Assembly: GCA_900468065.1 (NCBI GenBank)
Contig: UBTA01000004.1
Span: 1-47,727, forward strand
Direction of reading: 5' to 3'
DNA: 47,727 nt
Origin: Hyphomicrobiales bacterium
GTDB taxonomy: Bacteria > Pseudomonadota > Alphaproteobacteria > Rhizobiales > Rhizobiaceae
Shown: in pieces, positions 1 through 7,865 of the stretch
How the letters are laid out: every line of letters starts with the position of its first letter
Numbering within the stretch: the stretch's first letter is position 1
Notes under the pieces: model-generated
The model's database searches: none
The model's input: the letters and a program-made list of their open reading frames with translations, nothing else
Told to the model about the DNA's origin: nothing
Translations under genes and position numbers: made by a program

Positions 1-567
1 GTCGGCATGGACGTGGTCAAGCGCTCCATCCAGGCGCTCGGCGGCCGCATCAACATCTCGTCGAAGCCCGGCCAAGGCTCGGTATTCACCATGAGCCTGC
101 CGCTGACGCTGGCCGTCCTCGACGGCATGGTCGTCACCGTTGCCGGCCAGACGCTGGTCGTGCCGCTGACAGCAATCGTCGAAACCCTGCAGCCGGATGC
201 GGCAGCGATTCATTCCTTCGGTGCGACGCAGCGGTTGATCTCGATCCGCAACTCGTTCTGCCCGCTGGTCGATGTCGGTCGCATCCTGAACTTCCGCGCA
301 ACCCAGGCCAATCCGGTCGAAGGTGTCGCCCTTCTGGTGGAATCCGAAGGCGGCGGCCAGCGCGCTCTGATGGTCGATGCCATCCAGGGCCAGCGTCAGG
401 TCGTCATCAAGAGCCTCGAGGCCAACTACACGCACGTGCCGGGCATTGCCGCCGCCACCATTCTCGGTGATGGCCGCGTTGCGCTCATCCTGGACGTCGA
501 TGCCGTCGTTTCGGCATCGCGCGGCCAGTCCCTCCACACCGAAACATCGCTCGCCGCCGCAGGGTAA
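1..567 (+). CDS. cheA: Chemotaxis histidine kinase CheA, C-terminal part (5' end outside window)
   Basis: Only the last 188 codons are present and the frame is open from base 1. The first residues, VGMDVV, are the G2-type loop of the HATPase domain, and GQGSVF followed by the SLPLTLAVLDG stretch marks the end of that domain. The remainder is the CheW-like regulatory (P5) domain that docks the kinase onto CheW and receptors; it includes LVVPLTAIVETLQP and ends near LILDVDAVV. CheA autophosphorylates on a histidine in its missing N-terminal P1 domain and passes phosphate to CheY and CheB. It is the first gene of the window in a tight run with cheW, 5 nt downstream. The internal ATG at base 7 is not the start. 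Identity is certain; completeness cannot be judged. Confidence 0.96.
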   Translation, partial: VGMDVVKRSIQALGGRINISSKPGQGSVFTMSLPLTLAVLDGMVVTVAGQTLVVPLTAIVETLQPDAAAIHSFGATQRLISIRNSFCPLVDVGRILNFRATQANPVEGVALLVESEGGGQRALMVDAIQGQRQVVIKSLEANYTHVPGIAAATILGDGRVALILDVDAVVSASRGQSLHTETSLAAAG

Positions 568-572
568 GGACT

Positions 573-1040
573 ATGACGCTTCTCGCAACAAATCTGACGA
601 ATGGAGAGCGCGAACTCATCGCATTCCGGATCGGCAATCAGGAATTCTGCGTCAACGTCATGTCCGTGCGCGAAATCCGTGGCTGGGCTCCCGCAACGCC
701 GATGCCCCATGCGCCACAATATGTGCTTGGTGTCATCAACTTGCGCGGCGCGGTGTTGCCGATCATCGACCTGTCTGCCCGCCTCGGCATGAAGCCGGCC
801 GAGCCGACCGTGCGCCACGTCATCATCGTGACACAGGTCAAGAACAAGGTCGTCGGCCTTCTCGTAGAGGCGGTCTCCGACATATTGACGATCAAGGACG
901 AGGATATCCAGCCGACGCCGGATATGACGTCCGAGTTCGAGCGGACATTTGCCCGCGGCATCCTGGCGATCGAAGGGCGGATGATCTGCCTGATCGAACT
1001 GGAAGCCGTGTTTCCTCATACTGAAAGTGAAGCTGCATGA
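573..1040 (+). CDS. cheW: Chemotaxis coupling protein CheW
   Basis: 155 aa, the usual CheW length, consisting of one CheW domain. GERELIAFRIGNQEFCVNVMSV is the typical first strand pair, YVLGVINLRGAVLPIIDL the central signature, and EDIQPTPD with FARGILAIEGRMICLIEL the C-terminal half. CheW is a cytoplasmic adaptor that links chemoreceptors to CheA in signalling arrays. The ATG lies 5 nt after the cheA stop with GTAAGGA as ribosome site, and the stop overlaps the cheR start as ATGA, so translation is probably coupled. A cheW inside the operon is the S. meliloti/R. leguminosarum arrangement. Confidence 0.97.
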   Translation: MTLLATNLTNGERELIAFRIGNQEFCVNVMSVREIRGWAPATPMPHAPQYVLGVINLRGAVLPIIDLSARLGMKPAEPTVRHVIIVTQVKNKVVGLLVEAVSDILTIKDEDIQPTPDMTSEFERTFARGILAIEGRMICLIELEAVFPHTESEAA

Positions 1041-1945
1041 GCATGCCAGCCGCCTTTGACAGCAAGCTACCTCCGGACGAGTGCCTGGCGAGCGGAGAAT
1101 ATCCGCTGACCCGCCGCGACCTCGTGGAGATTGCTGCCATGATCTATGCCGATGCCGGCATCTATCTCAATGAATCGAAGGCTTCGCTCGTTTATTCGCG
1201 GCTTTCCAAGCATATCCGCAATATCGGCCTGAAGGGCTTTCGCGAATATTGCCAGCTGGTTTCATCGCCTGCCGGTGCCGCTGAGCGCCGTGACATGCTT
1301 TCGCACCTGACAACGAACTTCACCCGCTTCTTCCGCGAGAACCATCATTTCGAGCATCTGAAGTCCGACGTGCTGCCGGAACTTCTGGCCCGCGCCAAAA
1401 ATGGTGGCCGGGTGCGCATCTGGTCGGCGGCCTGCTCAGACGGGCAGGAGCCCTATTCGATCGCGCTGACGGTTCTGTCGATGTTGCCGAATGCAGCAGA
1501 CTACGATTTCCGTATTCTTGCGACCGACATCGACCCGAAGATCCTGGCGCTGGCCCGGGCCGGTGCCTATGACGCGACCGCCCTTGAGACCGTCAGTCCG
1601 GCGATGCGCAAGCAGTGGTTCACCGAAACCTCAGTCAACGGCCGCCAGAAGTGGCAGATCGACGACCGCGTCAAGAAGCTGATCACCTTCAACGAACTGA
1701 ACCTGATGGCGCAATGGCCATTCAAGGGCCAGGTCGACGTCATCTTCTGCCGCAACGTCGTCATCTATTTCGACGAACCCACCCAGATGAAGATTTGGTC
1801 GCGGTTTGGCGGCATGCTCAATCCCAAGGGTCATCTCTATATCGGCCATTCCGAGCGTGTATCCGGCGATGCGAAGTCGGTCTTCGACAACATCGGCATC
1901 ACCACCTATCGCTACACCGGCAAACCACATGGAGGCCGCTCATGA
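1037..1945 (+). CDS. cheR: Chemoreceptor glutamate methyltransferase CheR
   Basis: 302 aa, standard for CheR. The N-terminal all-helical domain (about residues 15-90, with [19 protein letters not shown]) precedes a SAM-dependent methyltransferase domain. The SAM-binding stretch [19 protein letters not shown] is the CheR signature, and [14 protein letters not shown] is the conserved acceptor-side motif. The enzyme transfers methyl groups from SAM to receptor glutamates during adaptation, opposing CheB. It overlaps cheW and cheB by 4 nt each (ATGA). No C-terminal VxR-binding extension is apparent; the protein ends shortly after YRYTGKP. Confidence 0.97.
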   Translation: MSMPAAFDSKLPPDECLASGEYPLTRRDLVEIAAMIYADAGIYLNESKASLVYSRLSKHIRNIGLKGFREYCQLVSSPAGAAERRDMLSHLTTNFTRFFRENHHFEHLKSDVLPELLARAKNGGRVRIWSAACSDGQEPYSIALTVLSMLPNAADYDFRILATDIDPKILALARAGAYDATALETVSPAMRKQWFTETSVNGRQKWQIDDRVKKLITFNELNLMAQWPFKGQVDVIFCRNVVIYFDEPTQMKIWSRFGGMLNPKGHLYIGHSERVSGDAKSVFDNIGITTYRYTGKPHGGRS

Positions 1946-2997
1946 GTGCTGCGCGCGTTCTTGTTGTTGACGATTCCGCCACCATGCGTGGGCTGATCAC
2001 TGCTATCTTGAGCAGCGATCCGGAAATTCAGGTTATCGGCCAGGCGGCTGATGCCATGCAGGCGCGCCAGGCGATCAAGGACCTCGACCCCGACGTCATC
2101 ACGCTCGACATCGAGATGCCCAACATGAACGGGCTGGAATTCCTCGAAAAGATCATGCGCCTGCGCCCGATGCCGGTGATCATGGTCTCGACACTGACGC
2201 ACAAGGGCGCGGAAGCGTCGCTGGCGGCACTGGAAATCGGCGCCTTCGATTGTGTCGGTAAACCGCTGCCGGGCGATCCGCATCCGTTCCGCGATCTCAC
2301 CGAAAAGGTAAAGGCTGCTGCCCGCTCGCAGCGCAAGTTCATCATTTCTGGCAACAAGGTTGCGGCCCCGAGCGCTGCCAACGCCAATGCTGCTTCCGAT
2401 TACCGCGCCGGCCGCAAGATCGTCGCGATCGGATCGTCGACCGGCGGCGTCGAGGCGCTGATCACGGTTCTGCAGAAATTCCCGGCCAATTGCCCGCCAA
2501 CGGTGATCACGCAGCATATGCCGCACACCTTCACCAAGAGCTTTGCCGAGCGCCTCAACCGCATCTGCGCGCCAACTGTCGCGGAAGCCACCGACGGTGC
2601 CCGGCTGGAGATCGGCAAGGTCTATCTGGCCCCTGGCGGCGAACGCCACCTGCAGGTCGTCAATCCCACATCGCCCAGCTGCCGTCTGCTGGACCGCGAA
2701 CCGGTCAATGGTCATCGTCCTTCCGTCGATGTGCTGTTTGATTCCGTCGCGGAACTCGCCGGACGCAACGCGGTCGGTGTCATTCTCACCGGAATGGGCC
2801 GCGACGGCGCATCCGGCCTTTTAAAAATGCGCCACGCAGGTGCCCGCACATTCGGACAGAATGAAAAAACCTGCGTCGTATATGGAATGCCGAGGGTTGC
2901 CTACGAATTGGGCGCCGTCGAAACACAACTCCCCCTCGGCTCAATCGGGGAAGAAGTCCTGAAAAGTACTGCCGCCCGAAGAGAAGGAAGCGAATAA
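1942..2997 (+). CDS. cheB: Chemoreceptor methylesterase/deamidase CheB
   Basis: 351 aa. An N-terminal receiver domain carries VLVVDDSA with the phosphoacceptor at Asp56 ([13 protein letters not shown]) and the conserved lysine in VGKPLPG. A C-terminal methylesterase domain has the serine in AIGSSTGG, the histidine in TQHMPH and the aspartate in LTGMGRDGA, forming the Ser-His-Asp triad. It removes methyl groups from receptors and is activated by CheA phosphate. The frame is open further upstream, but that extension is out-of-frame cheR sequence. The ATG at 1942 overlaps the cheR stop and is preceded by GGAGG at 1931. Confidence 0.97.
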   Translation: MSAARVLVVDDSATMRGLITAILSSDPEIQVIGQAADAMQARQAIKDLDPDVITLDIEMPNMNGLEFLEKIMRLRPMPVIMVSTLTHKGAEASLAALEIGAFDCVGKPLPGDPHPFRDLTEKVKAAARSQRKFIISGNKVAAPSAANANAASDYRAGRKIVAIGSSTGGVEALITVLQKFPANCPPTVITQHMPHTFTKSFAERLNRICAPTVAEATDGARLEIGKVYLAPGGERHLQVVNPTSPSCRLLDREPVNGHRPSVDVLFDSVAELAGRNAVGVILTGMGRDGASGLLKMRHAGARTFGQNEKTCVVYGMPRVAYELGAVETQLPLGSIGEEVLKSTAARREGSE

Positions 2998-3386
2998 TGT
3001 CCCTAGCGGAAAAAATCAAAGTTCTGATCGTCGATGATCAGGTCACCAGCCGCCTGTTGTTGGGCGATGCCCTGCAGCAGCTTGGTTTCAAGCAGATCAC
3101 CGTCGCCGGTGATGGCGAGCAGGGGGCCAAGATCATGGCGGCTCAGCCGCATCACCTGGTGATTTCCGATTTCAACATGCCGAAGATGGATGGTCTTGGC
3201 CTGCTTGCTGCCGTGCGCAACAATCCGGCCACGAAGAAGGCCGCCTTTATCATGCTGACGGCCCAGGGCGACCGTGCACTGGTGACCAAGGCTGCGGCAC
3301 TTGGAGCCAACAACGTGCTCGCCAAGCCTTTCACCATCGAAAAGATGAAAGCTGCAATCGAAGCCGTATTTGGGGCATTGAAATGA
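2997..3386 (+). CDS. cheY2: Single-domain response regulator CheY (CheY2-type position)
   Basis: 129 aa, one receiver domain. VLIVDDQ supplies the acidic pocket, Asp58 in [12 protein letters not shown] is the phosphoacceptor, and the threonine and lysine are in MLTAQGD and LAKPFT. By position between cheB and cheD it corresponds to CheY2 of S. meliloti, the regulator that acts on the motor, while CheY1 is encoded upstream of cheA (outside this window). The start overlaps the cheB stop as TAATG and the stop overlaps cheD as ATGA. The assignment as CheY2 rather than CheY1 is by synteny, not tested. Confidence 0.95.
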   Translation: MSLAEKIKVLIVDDQVTSRLLLGDALQQLGFKQITVAGDGEQGAKIMAAQPHHLVISDFNMPKMDGLGLLAAVRNNPATKKAAFIMLTAQGDRALVTKAAALGANNVLAKPFTIEKMKAAIEAVFGALK

Positions 3387-3937
3387 TCACTGAGGCTGCG
3401 ACCAGGCGTGTGCATGTCATCCAGGGCGAATGGAAGGTGGTCAACGATCCAGATGTCGTGCTTTCGACCATCCTCGGTTCCTGCGTGGCAGCATGCATGC
3501 GCGATCCGGTCGCGGGCGTCGGTGGCATGAACCATTTCCTTCTGCCGGGTTCGGCGGATGCAATTTCGTCAGGCGGCGATGCAACGCGTTACGGCGTGCA
3601 TCTGATGGAATTGCTGATCAACGGGCTCCTGAAGAAGGGGGCCCGCCGCGAGCGCCTTGAGGCGAAGATCTTTGGTGGTGCCAAGACGATCGCGCGCTTC
3701 TCCAATGTCGGCGAGCAGAACGCGCTGTTTGCGCGCCAGTTCCTGATGGATGAAGGAATCCAGGTGGTCGGTGAGAGCACCGGTGGCGATCATGGCCGCA
3801 AGCTCGAATACTGGCCGCTGAGCGGCCGTGCCCGGCAATATGCGCTGACGGGCGTGGAAGCACAGAAGGCTGTGGCTCAGGAACAGCGCCCAAGGCCCGT
3901 TCCGAAGCCGGTCGACAATGCGATCGAATTTTTCTAG
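3383..3937 (+). CDS. cheD: Chemoreceptor glutamine deamidase CheD
   Basis: 184 aa. The catalytic cysteine lies in [13 protein letters not shown], the family signature, and a histidine follows in [28 protein letters not shown] and KIFGGAKTI are further CheD hallmarks. The enzyme deamidates specific receptor glutamines to glutamates. It overlaps cheY2 by 4 nt. The C-terminal 25 residues are rich in Pro and Arg and are probably a disordered tail. A palindromic element follows 11 nt after the stop. Confidence 0.96.
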   Translation: MITEAATRRVHVIQGEWKVVNDPDVVLSTILGSCVAACMRDPVAGVGGMNHFLLPGSADAISSGGDATRYGVHLMELLINGLLKKGARRERLEAKIFGGAKTIARFSNVGEQNALFARQFLMDEGIQVVGESTGGDHGRKLEYWPLSGRARQYALTGVEAQKAVAQEQRPRPVPKPVDNAIEFF

Positions 3938-3948
3938 CGCTTGGGTGG

Positions 3949-3972
3949 CATCCCGGGGTCAGGCCCGGGATG
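3949..3972. repeat. Palindromic hairpin between cheD and cheT
   Basis: The arms CATCCCGGG (3949-3957) and CCCGGGATG (3964-3972) are perfect 9-bp complements around a 6-nt loop. No T-run follows, so it does not look like a simple intrinsic terminator. Short GC-rich palindromes of this style are scattered between genes of many rhizobia as dispersed intergenic repeats, sometimes kept inside transcripts, where they can stabilise the upstream mRNA or serve as RNase processing sites. Whether this one is repeated in the genome cannot be seen from the window; no second copy was noticed here. Confidence 0.55.
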
Positions 3973-4050
3973 TGCTTTGGCAAGGTGTTTAGCGTAGCCG
4001 TTCGGTGGGGTGTTCCCGGACGGCATTTGTTGCCAGCGTGAGGGCGTGTA

Positions 4051-4443
4051 ATGCTGACTGAATTGAAGAGCCATATGCCTCACGTCGATGAGGCGCTCCC
4101 GGATGTGATGATGCGCATCGTTTCGGAACTCTATGATGTGGCTTATCTCATCGAGCGGATCGAACCGATGCTCAGCGATATTCATGGCGAGGCGGTCTTG
4201 GAATCGCCTGATCGGATAAAGGTCCTGCAGGGCATCGATCTGGCCGTCCAGAAGACGCGTGGTCTGGCCGAGTTCATCGACACCGTCACAGCGGCCATCC
4301 CGCAGTCCTGGTTGGTGGACGTGACGACGGCGCTCAATCTGGTCAAGCTTGCCGATATGCAGAAGTCGCTCGGCAACGGAATGCTGCGTCACGGTCATTC
4401 TCAGCCGCTGACCGAGGCGGCAGGCGATTTCGAGGCTTTTTAG
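4051..4443 (+). CDS. cheT: CheT, candidate CheY-P phosphatase of the rhizobial che operon
   Basis: 130 aa, highly helical, without signal peptide or membrane segment. It occupies the position of S. meliloti orf10/cheT at the end of the che operon. The helix around residues 58-72 reads VLQGIDLAVQKTRG and contains Asp63-x-x-x-Gln67, the DxxxQ spacing used by CheZ as its phosphatase active site. CheZ, CheC, CheX and FliY enzymes likewise use an acid/amide pair on one helix to position water for CheY-P hydrolysis. The rest of the protein shows no obvious CheZ similarity. The start follows a GTGAGGG ribosome site. Position supports a che role; the phosphatase activity is inferred from the motif. 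Confidence 0.8.
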   Translation: MLTELKSHMPHVDEALPDVMMRIVSELYDVAYLIERIEPMLSDIHGEAVLESPDRIKVLQGIDLAVQKTRGLAEFIDTVTAAIPQSWLVDVTTALNLVKLADMQKSLGNGMLRHGHSQPLTEAAGDFEAF

Positions 4444-4472
4444 CCCGCACCGACTTCTCCCTGCTTAATTTT

Positions 4473-4513
4473 ACCGCCGCCTCGACAATCGTCTTGAGCG
4501 GCGGTTTTGTTTT
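4473..4513 (+). terminator. Rho-independent terminator of the che operon
   Basis: ACCGCCGC (4473-4480) pairs with GCGGCGGT (4498-4505), an 8-bp GC stem with a 17-nt loop, followed by TTTTGTTTT. It lies 30 nt after the cheT stop and is the only good terminator seen in the che operon, suggesting that cheA to cheT form one transcription unit ending here. Confidence 0.7.
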
Positions 4514-4753
4514 CGGGCCGGTCTGAGGCTGTGCCTGTTTTGAGACCGTGGGCCGGTGCCTATGGCACACAGAAGCGCTCAATCTTTCAGGTATTGCTGC
4601 AGCGCACAATGTGGCGCGCGCTCGACGTTTCAGCTTTACGCGCAGGCTTTCCGGGTCTTTTGAAAGACGCTTCGCTCTGAAGGCCAGTTTGCTGCAGTAA
4701 GAACTAATTTGCAGGAATCGTTACGGTTTTCCTGATCATCATCAAAAGACAGC
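4514..4753. other. Intergenic region without a recognisable gene
   Basis: This is the middle of a 375-nt non-coding stretch between cheT and the small exported protein. Open frames here are short and lack ribosome sites or family resemblance. I see no repeat or RNA gene. Its right end borders the putative stress promoter. Confidence 0.5.
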
Positions 4754-4778
4754 GGAACTTTGCTGCCACTGGAGGGTT
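4754..4778 (+). promoter_or_regulatory. Putative general-stress (EcfG-type) promoter
   Basis: GGAAC (4754-4758) is followed after 17 nt by GTT (4776-4778). The alphaproteobacterial general-stress sigma factor EcfG recognises GGAAC-N16/17-cGTT; here the cytosine of the -10 is a guanine. The match lies about 40 nt before the start codon of the exported protein gene. The next gene is a general-stress-type protein, which fits. Five- and three-base matches occur by chance, so this remains a prediction. Confidence 0.5.
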
Positions 4779-4818
4779 ATGTCGCCGAGGATCATTTCAC
4801 GATCCCAAGGAGATCCCA

Positions 4819-5139
4819 GTGAACAAATTTATCATCGCATCGGCGATCGTCGCCCTGTCCGCATCGTCCGTCTTCGCACAGGCAGCAACGCCCTCCGCCA
4901 ATCCCAATGGCGACACGCCGGCGGTTGCGACGCCATCCGATCAGAACGCCACTGCACCTGTCGAAGGCGCAAACAGCTTCACAGAAGGTCAGGCCAAGGA
5001 TCGTATCGTCGAAGGCGGATATGCCGATGTGACGGAACTGAAGCTTGACGATAAGGGTGTCTGGCAGGCGAAGGCCACCAAGGACGGCAAGCCCGTGATG
5101 GTCTCCATGGATTACCAGGGCAACATCGTCGCCAAGTAA
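4819..5139 (+). CDS. Small exported protein with PepSY-like C-terminus
   Basis: 106 aa starting with GTG; AAGGAG at 4808-4813 is a strong ribosome site at good distance. Residues 1-22 form a signal peptide (MNKFIIASAIVALSASSVFA then QA), so the product is probably periplasmic. Residues 22-52 are a Pro/Ala/Asn-rich linker. Residues 53-106 (FTEGQAKDRIVEGGYADVTE and then GVWQAKATKDG, VSMDYQGNIVAK) resemble the small PepSY-like fold: one helix followed by strands. Similar small exported proteins are common in rhizobia, but I know no experimentally defined function. It is 47 nt upstream of the stress gene and probably co-transcribed with it. It has no evident link to motility. Confidence 0.75.
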   Translation: MNKFIIASAIVALSASSVFAQAATPSANPNGDTPAVATPSDQNATAPVEGANSFTEGQAKDRIVEGGYADVTELKLDDKGVWQAKATKDGKPVMVSMDYQGNIVAK

Positions 5140-5186
5140 GCGCCGCAAACAATAAAAACCAGAAATAACCACACGGAGAAACAACC

Positions 5187-5795
5187 ATGACGAAGACCGT
5201 TACCGGACTGTTCGATGATTATTCCGACGCCACTGCCGCTGTTGAGCAGCTGAAAGGCGCAGGCATTTCCGACAGCGATATCAGCATCGTTTCCAATAAC
5301 GCCGACGGCCGCCACAAGAGTGGCAACAACGATGTCGCCGAAGACGCAGGCGCAGGCGCTGGCATCGGTGCCGCCGTCGGCGGCGTCGGTGGTCTGTTGA
5401 CGGGCCTTGGCATTATGGCAATCCCTGGCGTGGGTCCGGTTGTGGCTGCAGGCTGGCTTGCCGCAACGGCTGCTGGCGCGGTTGCTGGTGCGGTGGTCGG
5501 CGGAGCTGCCGGCGGCATCATCGGTGCGCTGACAGATTCCGGTGTCGATGAGCGTGATGCCCATGTCTACGCTGAAGGCGTCCGCCGTGGCGGCACGCTG
5601 GTGACGGCGAAGGTAGAGGAGTCGCGCGCCGCAGAGGCAGAAGCGATCCTGCAGCGCTCGAACTGGGTCAATCTGCCTGCGCGCCGGACCGCTTACGAAG
5701 GCCAGGGCTGGACGAGCTTCGACGACAATTCCAAGCCGTATTCTCAGGCTGAAATCGACGCGGACCGCGCTCGTTACACAGACCGCGCATTGTAA
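5187..5795 (+). CDS. General-stress-type protein with glycine-zipper segment
   Basis: 202 aa with ribosome site GGAGAAA. Residues 1-40 (KTVTGLFDDYSDATAAVEQLKGAGI) resemble the general stress protein 17M/YflT domain. Residues 52-120 are a Gly/Ala-rich low-complexity stretch with repeated GxxxG spacing and two hydrophobic runs (for example VGPVVAAGWLAATAAGAVAG), typical of glycine-zipper membrane-associated proteins. A charged C-terminal region follows, with VTAKVEESRAAEAEAILQR. Proteins of this build are widespread in alphaproteobacteria and are often under general-stress control, though their molecular role is unknown. Together with the previous gene it interrupts the cheT-fliF junction found in related rhizobia. 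Confidence 0.8.
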   Translation: MTKTVTGLFDDYSDATAAVEQLKGAGISDSDISIVSNNADGRHKSGNNDVAEDAGAGAGIGAAVGGVGGLLTGLGIMAIPGVGPVVAAGWLAATAAGAVAGAVVGGAAGGIIGALTDSGVDERDAHVYAEGVRRGGTLVTAKVEESRAAEAEAILQRSNWVNLPARRTAYEGQGWTSFDDNSKPYSQAEIDADRARYTDRAL

Positions 5796-5830
5796 TCTGC
5801 CGCTCTCGTCAGTGAATGCAGAAATCTCCA

Positions 5831-5861
5831 ACGGGGCCGTCGAAAGATGGCCCCCGTGTTT
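5831..5861 (+). terminator. Hairpin after the stress gene, possible terminator
   Basis: ACGGGGCCGTC (5831-5841) pairs with GATGGCCCCCGT (5846-5857) around a GAAA tetraloop, with one bulge and one wobble. Only GTTT follows, so termination may be weak. It separates the stress gene pair from the fliF promoter region. Confidence 0.5.
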
Positions 5862-5951
5862 GCGGGGTCTGCGCAAACCGGAAAATGCAGAGATGTCTGC
5901 CACCTTTCGCACAGGTATGCGGCGGGAATGGCGGACAAGGCGGGCCGGCGC

Positions 5952-5986
5952 CCCCAAGACAAGTTCGCGCAAGTTTCGTTTTCTAG
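5952..5986 (+). promoter_or_regulatory. Conserved flagellar class II box upstream of fliF
   Basis: The element begins CCCCAAGACA (5952-5961), continues AGTTCGCGCAAG (5962-5973), and after exactly 10 nt shows TAG (5984-5986). It is nearly identical over 22 nt to the box in front of flgE. The same core and spacing recur before motA, the DUF1217 gene, flgB and flhA. It probably marks an activator site placed just upstream of a -10 region. The distance to the fliF start is long, about 145 nt. Confidence 0.65.
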
Positions 5987-6064
5987 TGTGCCAATCGGGA
6001 CTGGTAGATTTGCGCGTGATTTGACGAAGCGCCAGATCGATCGGCAACCCGAATGTTTGGATCT

Positions 6065-6110
6065 GCACATGTTCACTCCCCAGGCGATGTTGTCTGAACG
6101 GAACATGTGC
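6065..6110 (+). promoter_or_regulatory. Inverted repeat in the fliF leader
   Basis: GCACATGTTC (6065-6074) and GAACATGTGC (6101-6110) are perfect 10-nt complements separated by 26 nt. The right arm ends 19 nt before the fliF ATG. If the conserved box upstream drives transcription, the repeat lies in the 5' untranslated region and could form a stem-loop next to the ribosome site, or act as an operator in DNA. Confidence 0.5.
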
Positions 6111-6129
6111 CACTGGGTGCGGAAACAGA

Positions 6130-7818
6130 ATGAATCTGTTGGATCAACTTTCGACGGTCACGAAAAACCTGGCCAGTCTCGGGCAAAGCAAGCTCATTGC
6201 GCTGATTTCAGCCGGTGTCATCGCGGTGGCGATCGTTCTCGCTGCTGCGCTTTACGTCAACAAACCTTCCTACGAAACGCTCTATGTCGGGCTGGAAAGC
6301 AACGACCTCAACCAGGTCAGCGTCGCCCTTGCCGAAGCCAACATCAATTTTGAAGTGGGCGCCGATGGAGCGAGCATCCAGGTTCCGGTTGGCATGACGG
6401 GCAAGGCGCGCCTGTATCTGGCTGAGCGCGGACTGCCCAACAGCGCCAATGCCGGCTACGAACTCTTCGACAATGTCGGTTCACTCGGCCTCACCTCCTT
6501 CATGCAGGAAGTCACCCGCGTCCGCGCCCTTGAAGGCGAGATCGCCCGCACCATCCAGCAGATTTCCGGAATTTCCGCCGCCCGCGTCCACATCGTCATG
6601 GCCGATCGCGGCAGCTTCAGAAAAGCCGAGCAGAACCCGACCGCTTCGGTGATGATCCGTGCCAGCGCCAATATCGGCCGCAATGCCGCAGCTTCGATCC
6701 GCCATCTGGTGGCTTCCTCCGTTCCGGGCCTCGGCATCGATGACGTAACCATCCTTGATTCGACCGGACAGCTCCTGGCTTCCGGTGACGATCCTGCCAA
6801 TAGTGCCATGAACCAGTCGCTTGGCATCATCCAGAACGTCCAGAGGGAAGTCGAAAACAACATCGACAAGGCTCTGACGCCGTTCCTCGGCATGGACAAC
6901 TTTCGCGCCAGTGTCACCGCCAAGCTGAACACTGATACCCAGCAGATCCAGGAAACGGTCTTCGATCCTGAATCGCGCGTCGAGCGGTCAACCCGGGTCA
7001 CCAAGGAAGAGCAGAAATCAAGCCAGCACCAGGCCGACAATGCCGCGACAGTTCAGCAGAACGTTCCGCAAGCCGCTCCGACAGGCGGCGCGGCCGGACC
7101 GCAATCGAACGACCAGACGGAGAAGAAGGAAGAGCAGACCAACTACGAGATCAACTCGAAGACCGTCGCCACCGTCAAGAGCAGCTATACGCTGGAAAAG
7201 CTCTCCGTCGCAGTCGTGGTCAACCGCGGCCGGGTAGCCGCCATGATCGGCGAAGGTGCCGACCAGGCGAAGATCGACGCCTATATCCAGGACATGCAAA
7301 AAATTGTCGCCTCTGCCGTTGGCCTCGACCCGGCGCGTGGTGACATGATCACGCTGACGGCTATGGATTTCGTCAACACGCAGCTGCTCGATGAAGCGGT
7401 TGCTGGCCCCGGCATCATGGAAACGCTGACCCGCAATCTCGGCGGTATCATCAACGCGCTTGCCTTCATCGTAGTCGCCTTCCTGGTCGTCTGGATGGGC
7501 ATGCGTCCTCTGGCCCGCTCGATGGGCCTGGGTGGCCGGGGTACAGCGCTCAACGATAACGAGCCGGTCGGCCTTGAACTGCCGGACTTCTCGCCCGCCG
7601 CAAACGGTGGTGCTGGAGGCGCGCTGATGGAAGGCTTCGGTTCCGACTTCGGCTTCGACAGCACCGATGACCTGCTCAGTCTGGGCGACGACAGCGAAGG
7701 CGGTTTCAACCGGCGCGTCAAGGAAGGTCCGGAACGCAGGCTCGCCCGCATGGTGGAAATCAGCGAGGAACGCGCCGCCAAGATCCTTCGCAAGTGGGTT
7801 GCCGAGAAAGCGGCCTGA
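6130..7818 (+). CDS. fliF: Flagellar MS-ring protein FliF
   Basis: 562 aa, normal for FliF. The first membrane segment is at about residues 20-42 (KLIALISAGVIAVAIVLAAAL) and the second at about 438-460 (IINALAFIVVAFLVVWMGM). The periplasmic part carries the YscJ/FliF domain (LYVGLESNDLNQVSVAL, VHIVMADRGSF) and the FliF C-terminal domain, with a Gln/Glu-rich loop near 300-335. The cytoplasmic tail, which binds FliG, includes PERRLARMVEISEERAAKILRKW. FliF forms the MS ring on which rotor and export gate assemble. In other rhizobia it directly follows the che operon; here two unrelated genes intervene and it has its own promoter element. Confidence 0.97.
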   Translation: MNLLDQLSTVTKNLASLGQSKLIALISAGVIAVAIVLAAALYVNKPSYETLYVGLESNDLNQVSVALAEANINFEVGADGASIQVPVGMTGKARLYLAERGLPNSANAGYELFDNVGSLGLTSFMQEVTRVRALEGEIARTIQQISGISAARVHIVMADRGSFRKAEQNPTASVMIRASANIGRNAAASIRHLVASSVPGLGIDDVTILDSTGQLLASGDDPANSAMNQSLGIIQNVQREVENNIDKALTPFLGMDNFRASVTAKLNTDTQQIQETVFDPESRVERSTRVTKEEQKSSQHQADNAATVQQNVPQAAPTGGAAGPQSNDQTEKKEEQTNYEINSKTVATVKSSYTLEKLSVAVVVNRGRVAAMIGEGADQAKIDAYIQDMQKIVASAVGLDPARGDMITLTAMDFVNTQLLDEAVAGPGIMETLTRNLGGIINALAFIVVAFLVVWMGMRPLARSMGLGGRGTALNDNEPVGLELPDFSPAANGGAGGALMEGFGSDFGFDSTDDLLSLGDDSEGGFNRRVKEGPERRLARMVEISEERAAKILRKWVAEKAA

Positions 7819-7823
7819 TAAAA

Positions 7824-7865
7824 GTCACTTCCGTGATCAAGTGACCCGCCAAGCCCTGGCGGGTC
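7824..7865. terminator. Two overlapping hairpins after fliF
   Basis: Hairpin A: GTCACTT (7824-7830) with AAGTGAC (7839-7845). Hairpin B: GACCCGCCA (7843-7851) with TGGCGGGTC (7857-7865), 9 bp and a 5-nt loop. They share 7843-7845 and so cannot both form fully. Read on the minus strand, hairpin A is followed by TTTTATC, a proper terminator tail; on the plus strand hairpin B is followed only by TCTCAGTTT. The pair can act as a bidirectional terminator between fliF and the gap before visN. Confidence 0.6.

Noticed and set aside
1615-1941. In-frame extension of cheB upstream of 1942
   Set aside because: It is cheR read in another frame; the receiver domain begins at 1942 with its own ribosome site.
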